From Thermopetrobacter sp. (GTDB taxonomy: Bacteria > Pseudomonadota > Alphaproteobacteria > Rhizobiales > Aestuariivirgaceae), in assembly GCA_011374735.1 (NCBI GenBank), contig DRPD01000286.1:1-6950 (forward strand): a stretch of 6,950 nt of DNA, written 5' to 3'. The notes beneath the pieces were generated by a model that worked only from the letters and a program-made list of their open reading frames with translations, was not told where the DNA came from and made no database searches. How positions within the stretch are numbered: position 1 is the first letter of the stretch; each line of letters begins with the position of its first letter. Position numbers and translations under genes: made by a program. Positions 1-6,950 of the stretch are shown here, piece by piece.

Positions 1-205
1 CCTCGCCGGTGCGCGGATTGCGGGCCATGCGGGCCTTGCGGTAGCGCACCGAAAAGGAGCCGAAACCGCGCAGTTCGACCCGCCGGTCATCCTTCATGGC
101 GCGCACGATCTCGTTGAGAATGACGTTGACGATGCGCTCCACGTCGCCGTGGTGGAGATGCGGATTCCTGGCCGCGATGCGCTGGATGAGTTGCGATTTG
201 ATCAT
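1..205 (-). CDS. ihfB: Integration host factor subunit beta, C-terminus missing (cut by window edge)
   Basis: IHF beta pairs with IHF alpha to bind and sharply bend DNA in recombination, replication and sigma-54-type promoter architecture. The first 68 codons are visible, starting at the ATG at 205-203. The N-terminus opens [11 protein letters not shown], followed by two helices and then [16 protein letters not shown] (about residues 41-56), the family signature. ARNPRTGE comes next (61-68) and contains the conserved proline, Pro64, which intercalates at the DNA kink. Family members are about 95-100 residues, so roughly 30 C-terminal residues lie off the left edge. The gene starts only 2 nt after the sppA stop, and a GGGA stretch in the sppA tail could serve as ribosome binding site, so translation is probably coupled. 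The beta rather than alpha or HU assignment rests on resemblance to E. coli IhfB (MTKSELIERLA) and on its place behind rpsA. Confidence 0.95.
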   Translation of the reverse strand, partial: MIKSQLIQRIAARNPHLHHGDVERIVNVILNEIVRAMKDDRRVELRGFGSFSVRYRKARMARNPRTGE

Positions 206-207
206 GC

Positions 208-1179
208 TCAATTCCCGGGTCTCGCCAAGGCAGGGTGCCAAACGGCCAGCAGGCCGTCAAGCGCCTGAGCCGACAGGGTCTTGTCCGCCACCCGCAGGCC
301 GAGCGCCGCGGCGATGGCGCGGGCCAGCGCACCCGGCGCGGCCAGCCGCTCCAGCAGGCTCTTCTTCGGCGTGTAGGTGACGACGCCAAGAGTGGCGGAG
401 ACGCCCTTCTTCGCCCGCAACCAAATCAGCGCATCCTCCTCGTCGCCCAGTTGATCGATGAGGCCGCGTTTCAGCGCCTGACGGCCGGTATAGACGCGCC
501 CCTCGCCGGCCGCGGCGCGCACCTGTTCCGGGCTCATGCGGCGCCGTTCGGCGACCAGCCGCAGGAACCAGTCGTAGCTGTCCCGCACCACCTCTTGCAG
601 CATGCGGCGGCCGTCTTCGTCGAACGGCTCGAAGCCGTTGGGCTGGGCCTTCAGGCGGCCGGACTTGACGACGCGCATCTTCACGCCGATGCGGCCCAAC
701 AGATCGCGCAGCTCCGGCCACTGGACGATGACGCCGATGGAGCCGGTGAGCGTGTTGCCCGACGCGAAGATGCGATCGGCGGCCAGCGACACGATGTAGC
801 CGCCGGAGGTGGCGATGGTCTTCTGCACGACGGCCACCGGCCGGGTTCTGGCGATGCGGCGGAGGGCCTTGTAGACGGCTTCCGATCCGGTGGTGGTGCC
901 GCCGGGGCTGTCCACATGGACGATCAGGGCTCTGACACGCGGGTTCCTCTCGACCCGCTTCAGCAGCGCCAGCAAGCGCGCGTCGCCGGTGATGAGGCCG
1001 CCGACACGCACCCGCGCCACATGGGCGCGGCCGGCCGGCGCGGTGACGCCGACGCCGGTCTTGCCGGCCATGGACGGCCACAGCAGCGCCAGCGCCACCG
1101 CGGCGATGGCGATAACGCGCCACGCGGTCAGCTTGCGGCGCTGGCGCCGGATGGTCGCGGCCATGTCGGCGTCGAACAC
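208..1179 (-). CDS. sppA: Short-form signal peptide peptidase SppA (S49 family serine protease)
   Basis: This is a membrane-anchored serine protease that degrades signal peptides left in the membrane after secretion. The product has 323 residues. A basic N-terminus (RRQRRK, about 11-16) precedes a single hydrophobic segment at about 20-37, which fits an N-in anchor with the protease domain outside. The S49 core follows: VHVDSPGGT at 88-95, then [12 protein letters not shown] at 124-135 with nucleophile Ser125, and TGSIGVI at 145-151. The [14 protein letters not shown] stretch supplies the likely general base Lys177. The Ser-Lys spacing of 52 matches Bacillus SppA (S147/K199). The length fits the single-domain form, not the 67-kDa duplicated E. 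coli form. The start is a GTG, chosen because a strong Shine-Dalgarno lies 5 nt upstream; an in-frame ATG five codons later is worse placed. It lies 24 nt after rpsA and 2 nt before ihfB, so it is probably co-transcribed with both. Confidence 0.93.
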   Translation of the reverse strand: MFDADMAATIRRQRRKLTAWRVIAIAAVALALLWPSMAGKTGVGVTAPAGRAHVARVRVGGLITGDARLLALLKRVERNPRVRALIVHVDSPGGTTTGSEAVYKALRRIARTRPVAVVQKTIATSGGYIVSLAADRIFASGNTLTGSIGVIVQWPELRDLLGRIGVKMRVVKSGRLKAQPNGFEPFDEDGRRMLQEVVRDSYDWFLRLVAERRRMSPEQVRAAAGEGRVYTGRQALKRGLIDQLGDEEDALIWLRAKKGVSATLGVVTYTPKKSLLERLAAPGALARAIAAALGLRVADKTLSAQALDGLLAVWHPALARPGN

Positions 1180-1184
1180 GTGCG

Positions 1185-1192
1185 CCTCCTTT
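1185..1192 (-). promoter_or_regulatory. Strong ribosome binding site deciding the sppA GTG start
   Basis: The minus strand reads AAAGGAGG here, near-perfect complementarity to the 16S rRNA tail, and ends 5 nt before the GTG at 1179-1177. This supports GTG as the start over the downstream ATG at 1164-1162, which would be about 20 nt away. It lies in the 24-nt gap after the rpsA stop, so sppA can be initiated independently of rpsA translation. Confidence 0.85.
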
Positions 1193-1203
1193 CCCGGCCT
1201 GGC

Positions 1204-2916
<1,713 letters not shown>

Positions 2917-2930
2917 GGGGTTTCGTCTGT

Positions 2931-2937
2931 CCTTTCC
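2931..2937 (-). promoter_or_regulatory. Likely rpsA Shine-Dalgarno with unusually long spacing
   Basis: The minus strand reads GGAAAGG, the only purine-rich Shine-Dalgarno-like stretch near the rpsA start, with 14 nt (ACAGACGAAACCCC) between it and the ATG. This exceeds the usual 5-9 nt. A weak or displaced Shine-Dalgarno is a known trait of the E. coli rpsA leader, where S1 itself and leader structure drive initiation. The same may apply here, but that is inferred. Confidence 0.5.
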
Positions 2938-2991
2938 GAATCTCTAACGAATGGAGGTTGGCCCACGGCAATGTCCGCAGGTCGTCCCGGC

Positions 2992-3034
2992 CTTTCCCTT
3001 CGGCTCCCGCAACTCCCATCGCGGGAAGGGGAAG
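2992..3034 (-). repeat. Bulged inverted repeat (hairpin) in the rpsA leader
   Basis: On the plus strand CTTTCCCT (2992-2999) faces AGGGGAAG (3027-3034) with one G-T wobble, and TCCCGC (3005-3010) faces GCGGGA (3021-3026). A five-base bulge (TCGGC) on one side and a ten-base loop complete it, giving about 14 paired positions. In the rpsA transcript the wobble becomes an A-C mismatch, but the stem remains strong. No U-tract follows in either orientation, so it is not a typical intrinsic terminator. It sits about 55 nt upstream of the rpsA Shine-Dalgarno. Confidence 0.6.
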
Positions 3035-3084
3035 AACGGGCGGGTTCCCTTCGCTCGTGACGCCACGGCCCGCTTCGGACACCG

Positions 3085-3134
3085 CCGGTGGCCTCTCATG
3101 CCTTCCGGCGGACATGAGCGGCCTCGTGCACCGG
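3085..3134 (-). repeat. Large imperfect palindrome (about 17 bp stem) in the rpsA leader
   Basis: In rpsA transcript order the pairing segments are, from outside to inside: CCGGT with ACCGG, GGCC with GGCC, CTCATG with CATGAG, and CC with GG, closing a seven-base loop GCCGGAA. Interruptions are a six-base bulge (GCACGA), a G-A mismatch and a single-T bulge. Seventeen paired positions within 50 nt is well beyond chance expectation for a local stem, even in GC-rich DNA. No U-tract follows. The function cannot be read from the sequence: it may be a translational operator, an RNA stability element, a protein-binding palindrome or a dispersed repeat. Confidence 0.6.
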
Positions 3135-3163
3135 CAACATCCGCACCAGGGCGCGGCCATACC

Positions 3164-3187
3164 AAAAGGCCCCGTCCGGCAGCGGGC
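3164..3187 (-). terminator. Weak terminator-like hairpin after cmk
   Basis: Directly after the cmk stop the minus strand has GCCCG pairing with CGGGC (one G bulged) around a short CTGCCGGA loop, followed by CTTTT. The stem is short and the T-run only four bases, so termination would be partial at best. If real, it would separate the aroA-cmk transcript from rpsA. Confidence 0.25.
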
Positions 3188-3835
3188 TCATTCCCGACGC
3201 CGGCCGGCGCCCGTGTTCAGATGCGCGTCGATGATCCAGCGCGCTTCCCGGAATGCGCTGTCTATATCCAATTTCGTGGTGTCCAGCAAGTGGGCGTCGG
3301 CGGCCGGTCTCAGGGGGGCCACGGCGCGCGCCGCGTCGCGTTCGTCGCGGCGGCGGATGTCGGCCAGCACGGCCTCATACCCGGCCTCCTCCCCGCGCTC
3401 CATCAGCTCGCGATGGCGGCGGCGGGCGCGTTCCTCGGCGCTGGCGGTGACGAACAGTTTCACGTCGGCGTCGGGCAGCACCACGGTGCCGATGTCGCGC
3501 CCGTCCAGCACCGCGCCGGGCGGGCGGCGGGCGAAGTCACGCTGCACCTGCAGCAGCGCGGCGCGCACCGCCGGCATGGCCGCCACCATGGAGGCGGCCT
3601 GGCCGACGCCCTCCTCGCGCAGGGCCGGATCGTCGCACAGGGCCGGATCGAGCGTGTTGGCGGCGGCGGCGATGGCCGCCTCGTCGGTGGGCGGCAGCCC
3701 GGCGCGCATGGCCTGAAGCGCCACGGCGCGATACAGCATGCCGGTGTCGAGATGGCGCAGGCCGTAATGGGCCGCCAGGCGGCGGGCCAGGGTGCCCTTG
3801 CCGGAGGCGGCGGGGCCGTCGATGGCGATGATCAT
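3188..3835 (-). CDS. cmk: Cytidylate kinase (CMP/dCMP kinase)
   Basis: This enzyme phosphorylates CMP and dCMP with ATP to give CDP and dCDP, feeding nucleic acid and phospholipid precursor pools in the cytoplasm. The product has 215 residues, a little shorter than the 227 of E. coli. It opens [15 protein letters not shown] with the P-loop at 7-15. [13 protein letters not shown] (28-40) is the CMP-binding segment, DGRDIGTVV (111-119) the Cmk signature, and [10 protein letters not shown] (161-170) the arginine-rich lid. APLRPAADA (173-181) is the conserved C-terminal part with the residues that favour pyrimidine monophosphate. The start ATG overlaps the aroA stop as ATGA, so translation is very likely coupled to aroA; the purine-rich GGAAGG in the aroA tail abuts the ATG and is too close to act alone. 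The aroA-cmk-rpsA order is widespread in proteobacteria. Confidence 0.97.
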   Translation of the reverse strand: MIIAIDGPAASGKGTLARRLAAHYGLRHLDTGMLYRAVALQAMRAGLPPTDEAAIAAAANTLDPALCDDPALREEGVGQAASMVAAMPAVRAALLQVQRDFARRPPGAVLDGRDIGTVVLPDADVKLFVTASAEERARRRHRELMERGEEAGYEAVLADIRRRDERDAARAVAPLRPAADAHLLDTTKLDIDSAFREARWIIDAHLNTGAGRRRE

Positions 3836-5193
3836 CCTTCCCGTGCCTCTTCCGTCGGCTCGATATCGGCGCCAAGGGCGCGCATGCGTTCGGCGAATTG
3901 CGGAAACGAGGTGGCGATGACGGCGCCGTCGTCCACCGTCACCGGCTCCTCAGCCGCCAGCCCCAGCACCAGAAAGCTCATCGCGATGCGGTGGTCGAGA
4001 TGGGTGGCGATGGGGCCGCCGCCCCTCACCTCGCCACCGCGGCCGGTGACCTCCATCCAGTCGTCGCCGGTCTTCACCTCCACCCCGCAGGCGGCCAGCC
4101 CGGCGGCGGTGGCGGCGATGCGGTCGCTCTCCTTGACCCGCAACTCGGCCAGGCCCTCCATGCGGGTCACCCCCTCGGCGAAGGCGGCGAGCACGGCGAG
4201 GATGGGGTATTCGTCGATCATCGCCGGGGCGCGCGCCGCCGGCACGGTGACGCCCCTGAGAGCGGAGGTGCGGGCCGTCACGTCGCCGACGATCTCGCCG
4301 CCGGAAGCGCGCGGATTGGCGATGGTGATGTCGGCGCCCATCTCGTGAAGGGTCTCGATCAGGCCGGTGCGGGTGGGGTTGAGCAGCATGCCTTTGACCG
4401 TCACCTCGCTGTTCGGGCAGATGAGAGCGGCGGCGAGCGGGAAGGCGGCGGAGGAGGGATCGCCCGGCACGGTGAGATCGCAGGGGCTGAGCTCCTTGTG
4501 CCCGCGCAGCGTGATGCGGCGGCCTTCGGGTGTGCGCTCCTCCTCGATCCCGGCGCCGAAGGCCCTGAGCATCTTCTCGGTGTGATCGCGGGTCGGCACC
4601 GGCTCGATGACCGTCGTCTCCCCCGGCGCGTTCAGCCCGGCCAGCAGCAGCGCCGATTTCACCTGGGCGGACGGCACCGGCAGCTCCCAGGTGACCGGCA
4701 CCGGGTGGGCGGCACCGGTGACGCGCATGGGCAGGCGGCCACCGGGCGCGGTGGCGATCGCGGCGCCGAATTGCTCCAGCGGTTCGATGACGCGGCCCAT
4801 GGGGCGGCGGCTCAAGGATTCGTCGCCGGTGAAGATGACCTTCACGGGCGTGGTGGCGACCAGTCCGGCGGCGAGCCGCACCCCGGTGCCGGAATTGCCG
4901 AAGTCGATGGGGCCGGGCGGCTCGACGAAGCCGCCGACGCCGCAACCGGTGATGTGCCACGCCCCATCCCGATGGCGCTCCAGGCGCGCCCCCAGCGCCG
5001 CCATGGCGTGCACGGTGCGCAACACGTCGCCGGCCTCCAGCAGGCCGGAGATGGTGGTTTCGCCGATGGCCAGCGCGCCCAGCATCACGGCGCGGTGGGA
5101 AATGGACTTGTCGCCCGGCACCTGCATCCGGCCGCGCAAGCCGGCGGACGGGCGGGCCGTCATGGGCCGGTTCTGATCGTCATGGGTGGTCAT
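3832..5193 (-). CDS. aroA: 3-phosphoshikimate 1-carboxyvinyltransferase (EPSP synthase), CP4-like class II
   Basis: This is the sixth step of the shikimate pathway: shikimate-3-phosphate plus PEP gives EPSP, towards chorismate and the aromatic amino acids. From the ATG at 5193 it has 453 residues; an in-frame ATG at 5163 would give 443, and neither has a good ribosome binding site. Conserved blocks are PGDKSISHR (26-34), [11 protein letters not shown] (97-107), [11 protein letters not shown] (129-139), [14 protein letters not shown] (174-187), [14 protein letters not shown] (201-214), [12 protein letters not shown] (242-253), MIDEYPIL with catalytic Asp327 (325-332), LRVKESDRI (351-359) and [16 protein letters not shown] (397-412). 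These follow the Agrobacterium CP4 class II enzyme closely from memory. At the CP4 Ala100 position it has Gly102 (GNSGTG rather than GNAATG). The gene overlaps cmk by 4 nt and diverges from the FYDLN gene. Confidence 0.97.
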   Translation of the reverse strand: MTTHDDQNRPMTARPSAGLRGRMQVPGDKSISHRAVMLGALAIGETTISGLLEAGDVLRTVHAMAALGARLERHRDGAWHITGCGVGGFVEPPGPIDFGNSGTGVRLAAGLVATTPVKVIFTGDESLSRRPMGRVIEPLEQFGAAIATAPGGRLPMRVTGAAHPVPVTWELPVPSAQVKSALLLAGLNAPGETTVIEPVPTRDHTEKMLRAFGAGIEEERTPEGRRITLRGHKELSPCDLTVPGDPSSAAFPLAAALICPNSEVTVKGMLLNPTRTGLIETLHEMGADITIANPRASGGEIVGDVTARTSALRGVTVPAARAPAMIDEYPILAVLAAFAEGVTRMEGLAELRVKESDRIAATAAGLAACGVEVKTGDDWMEVTGRGGEVRGGGPIATHLDHRIAMSFLVLGLAAEEPVTVDDGAVIATSFPQFAERMRALGADIEPTEEAREG

Positions 5194-5323
5194 GGGCCGG
5201 GCCGGAATTTGGTTTTGACAAGCCGCAAGGGGCATGGCATGGGAAGCGCGCAAGGTCAACAATCCACCCGGCGCGCCGTCCATCATCGGCGACCCGTCTT
5301 TTCCAACTGGGAGCGCACGCATC
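5194..5323. promoter_or_regulatory. Divergent promoter region between aroA and the FYDLN gene
   Basis: These 130 nt separate two divergent starts, so both promoters should lie here. On the plus strand a perfect TTGACA occurs at 5215-5220, but the hexamer 17 nt downstream (CATGGG) is a poor -10. On the minus strand TTGACC at 5259-5254 is a possible aroA -35, also without a good -10. Alphaproteobacterial promoters often have weak -10 elements, so both remain candidates only. Confidence 0.35.
5309..5313 (+). promoter_or_regulatory. Ribosome binding site supporting a GTG start for the FYDLN protein
   Basis: GGGAG lies 10 nt before the GTG at 5324-5326. The in-frame ATG at 5234 has only AAGGGG about 6 nt upstream and would add 30 residues without family resemblance. 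The GTG is therefore preferred, though the upstream ATG is not formally excluded. Confidence 0.5.
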
Positions 5324-5725
5324 GTGGTTGACAGAAGCCTCGGCATGAAACGCACCTGCCCGGATTGCGCGGCGCGTTTCTACGACTTGAACAAGGATCC
5401 GATCGAATGCCCGTCCTGCGGCAAGACCTATACCGTCGATCCCATCCTGCCCTCGCGCCAGGATCAGCAGCAGGAAACGCCCGCGCCGACGGCGGAGGAC
5501 GCCAAGGAACCGGTGGAAGAGGTGGCGCTGGAAGGGACCGATGACGACGGCCTGGTGGCGGCGGAAGACGCCGACGAGGCGGCGGTGGTGGACGAAACGC
5601 TGAGCGACGTGCCGGATGTGGACGTGCCGGCCGGTGGCGACGCCTTTCTGGAGAGCGATGACGACGACGCGCCGGTGGATGACATCATCCCGGCGGCCAT
5701 CGACAAGGACGACGACGAAAGCTGA
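5324..5725 (+). CDS. FYDLN (TIGR02300-type) zinc-ribbon protein with acidic tail, function unknown
   Basis: From the preferred GTG start it has 133 residues. The N-terminal domain has a four-cysteine zinc-ribbon pattern, CPDC at 12-15 and CPSC at 29-32, flanking the hallmark FYDLNKDPI (19-27). This identifies the 'FYDLN acid domain' family (TIGR02300), found mainly in Alphaproteobacteria and functionally uncharacterised. From about residue 50 the protein is low-complexity and highly acidic (runs such as [10 protein letters not shown] and DKDDDES), with very few basic residues, and is probably disordered. No signal peptide or membrane segment is seen, so it should be cytoplasmic. It is transcribed away from aroA. 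The combination suggests a small binding or adaptor protein for a basic partner or nucleic-acid machinery, but that is inference. An ATG at 5234 would give a 163-residue version. Confidence 0.88.
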   Translation: MVDRSLGMKRTCPDCAARFYDLNKDPIECPSCGKTYTVDPILPSRQDQQQETPAPTAEDAKEPVEEVALEGTDDDGLVAAEDADEAAVVDETLSDVPDVDVPAGGDAFLESDDDDAPVDDIIPAAIDKDDDES

Positions 5726-5731
5726 GCCGCT

Positions 5732-5753
5732 GCGTTCCGCGGACGCTTGTTCT
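5732..5753 (+). terminator. Possible intrinsic terminator of the FYDLN gene
   Basis: Six nucleotides after the stop, GCGT (5732-5735) pairs with ACGC (5743-5746), extended inward by a T-G wobble and a C-G pair around a three-base loop, followed by TTGTTCT. The stem is short and the T-tract interrupted. The hairpin lies in the 56-nt gap between convergent genes. On the opposite strand it has no T-run, so it would terminate only the plus-strand gene. Confidence 0.4.
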
Positions 5754-5781
5754 CCATCATTCATCATCCATGCCGGCGCGC

Positions 5782-6950
5782 TCACTCCGCGGCGGCGCGT
5801 TTCGGCGGGCGGCTGATCTGGCAGGCCCGGTTGAGGGTGGCGCGCAACGCCGCCGGGCGCACCGGCTTGTTGAGCAGGATGATGCGTTCCCGGCTGGCCC
5901 GCTTGCGCAAGCCGGGGCCGCTGTTGGCGGTGATCAGGATGGCCGGCAATTCGCCTCCGGCCGCGCCGCGCAGGGCGCGGATCAGGCTGATGCCGTCGAT
6001 ATTTCCGCCCAGATGATAATCGGCGATGATCGCCGTGAAGCGGCGGCCCGCCGACATGTGGGCCTGGGCGGTGGCGGCATCGTGGGCGGTGACCACCTCA
6101 TGGCCCCAGCCACCGAGCAGGGTCTTCATGCCTTGCAGAATGGTGGCGTCGTCGTCGATGACCAGCACTTTGGCCGCCCCGGCTTCGGGCGGCGGCGCGG
6201 GCCGGGCTTCAGCGCGCCGGGAAGGCCGCGCGCCGGCGCGCGCCAGCGGCACCCGCAGGGTGAACATGGTGCCGTGACCGGGGCGCGATTCGAGATCGAT
6301 GGTATCGCCCAGCATGCGGGTGATGCGCTCCACGATGGACAGCCCGAGCCCCAGCCCGGGGGCGCCCTCGTGTTCCGGCAGGCGGGTGAATTCGTTGAAG
6401 ACGGCGGCGCGCTTGTCCTGCGGGATGCCGGGGCCGGTGTCCATGACGATGACGCGCAACTGCCCGCCCTGGCGGCGGCAACCCATCAGCACACCCCCCT
6501 CATGGGTATACTTGATGGCGTTGGACAGCAGGTTCTGCAACAGCCGGCGCAGCAGGCGGCGATCGCTCCTCACCCACAATGACGATGGCACGACCCGCAG
6601 CCGGAGGCCCTTTTCGGCGGCCGGCGCGGCGAATTCGCGGGCCAGTGGGGCCAGCACGTCCATGACCGGAAAGGCGGTGATCTCCGGCTTCATGGCGCCG
6701 GCGTCGATGCGCGAGATCTCCAGCAGCGCGGAGAGGATTTCCTCCACCGATTCCAAGGCCGCGTCCACCTGGCGGGCCAGCCGGCCTTCGGGCTTGGTGG
6801 TGGTGCGTTCGACCAGCGAGGAGGTGAACAGCCGCGCCGCGTTCAGCGGTTGCAGGATGTCGTGACTGGCGGCGGCGATGAAGCGGGTCTTGTCGAGATT
6901 GGCCTGTTCGGCGCGGGCCTTGGCGCGGGCCAGCTCGTGATTGAGGCGCA
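5782..6950 (-). CDS. Hybrid sensor histidine kinase/response regulator, C-terminal part (N-terminus beyond window)
   Basis: The last 388 residues are visible; the frame stays open through the right edge. Codons from 6948 down read a helical stretch, then RFIAAASHDILQPLNAARLF, a HisKA H-box with phosphoacceptor His at 6864-6862. Further on are the N-box QNLLSNAIKY (fragment residues 138-147), DTGPGIP (170-176) and GLGLGLSIV (198-206), a complete HATPase_c domain. An Arg/Pro/Ala-rich linker (about 236-258) leads to a receiver domain with the acidic VLVIDDD, phosphoacceptor Asp310 in IIADYHLGG, Thr340 in ILIT, and Lys361 in LLNKPV. No DNA-binding output follows. From memory, the H-box wording resembles NahK/ErcS'-type hybrid kinases that often have PAS or transmembrane sensor regions upstream; the input domain cannot be seen. 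All catalytic residues are present. The true start is off-window; an internal GTG at 6768 is not a start. Confidence 0.94.
   Translation of the reverse strand, partial: RLNHELARAKARAEQANLDKTRFIAAASHDILQPLNAARLFTSSLVERTTTKPEGRLARQVDAALESVEEILSALLEISRIDAGAMKPEITAFPVMDVLAPLAREFAAPAAEKGLRLRVVPSSLWVRSDRRLLRRLLQNLLSNAIKYTHEGGVLMGCRRQGGQLRVIVMDTGPGIPQDKRAAVFNEFTRLPEHEGAPGLGLGLSIVERITRMLGDTIDLESRPGHGTMFTLRVPLARAGARPSRRAEARPAPPPEAGAAKVLVIDDDATILQGMKTLLGGWGHEVVTAHDAATAQAHMSAGRRFTAIIADYHLGGNIDGISLIRALRGAAGGELPAILITANSGPGLRKRASRERIILLNKPVRPAALRATLNRACQISRPPKRAAAE

Larger units (their letters stand above)
2917..3187 (-). other. cmk-rpsA intergenic region / rpsA leader, structured, no gene seen
   Basis: There are 271 nt between the cmk stop and the rpsA start. 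No credible gene is seen: small open frames here lack ribosome binding sites and family resemblance. In rpsA transcript order it holds a weak terminator-like hairpin after cmk, a large imperfect palindrome (3085-3134), a bulged GC-rich hairpin (2992-3034) and the rpsA ribosome binding site. No convincing sigma-70 promoter was found. A TTGCCG at 2971-2966 followed 18 nt later by TTAGAG is the nearest candidate and is poor. The region could be a regulatory leader, a decayed intergenic repeat element, or both. Confidence 0.6.

Noticed and set aside
2942..2971. TTGCCG...TTAGAG as an rpsA promoter
   Set aside because: The -10 hexamer barely resembles consensus and the predicted start would leave almost no leader before the ribosome binding site; too weak to list as a promoter.
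2951..4348. Large plus-strand open frame covering the leader and the antisense of cmk and part of aroA
   Set aside because: It overlaps well-identified conserved genes on the other strand, shows no domain, and is rich in Gly/Ala/Arg/His as expected for an antisense frame.
3898..5331. 477-codon plus-strand open frame antisense to aroA
   Set aside because: aroA is unmistakable on the minus strand; the antisense translation is repetitive Gly/His/Arg text.
5747..6016. Small plus-strand frames over the 3' end of the kinase gene
   Set aside because: They are antisense to a clear receiver domain and have no supporting ribosome binding site or family match.

Overview
The window is GC-rich (roughly two thirds G+C by eye) and looks like chromosomal core DNA of an alphaproteobacterium, most likely of the Rhodospirillales type. 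Three things suggest this: the gene order aroA-cmk-rpsA-sppA-ihfB, an AroA that resembles the Agrobacterium CP4 class II enzyme, and a divergent FYDLN-type zinc-ribbon protein of a family found mainly in Alphaproteobacteria. The genus cannot be named from this window.

Layout. On the minus strand, read from about 5193 down to 1, lie aroA (EPSP synthase), cmk (CMP kinase), a 271-bp structured intergenic region, rpsA (ribosomal protein S1), sppA (short-form signal peptide peptidase) and ihfB (IHF beta, cut by the left edge). aroA and cmk share an ATGA overlap, sppA follows rpsA by 24 nt, and ihfB follows sppA by 2 nt. This suggests two transcription or regulation blocks, aroA-cmk and rpsA-sppA-ihfB, separated by the 2917-3187 leader. 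On the plus strand, a 130-bp divergent promoter region (5194-5323) leads to a small protein with a four-cysteine zinc ribbon and a very acidic tail (5324-5725). A 56-bp convergent gap with a small hairpin follows. The 3' end of a hybrid sensor histidine kinase/response regulator (minus strand, 5782 to beyond 6950) fills the right side.

How the genes fit together. The minus-strand cluster is housekeeping: the shikimate pathway, CDP/dCDP supply, translation initiation, membrane proteolysis and nucleoid architecture. The kinase fragment has the H, N and G boxes and an intact receiver domain with no DNA-binding output, so it probably works in a phosphorelay.

No mobile element, CRISPR array, tRNA, rRNA or clearly new multi-gene system was found. 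The parts most worth a second look are the two strong inverted repeats in the rpsA leader, the Gly at the glyphosate-determining position of a CP4-like AroA, and the uncharacterised FYDLN protein.
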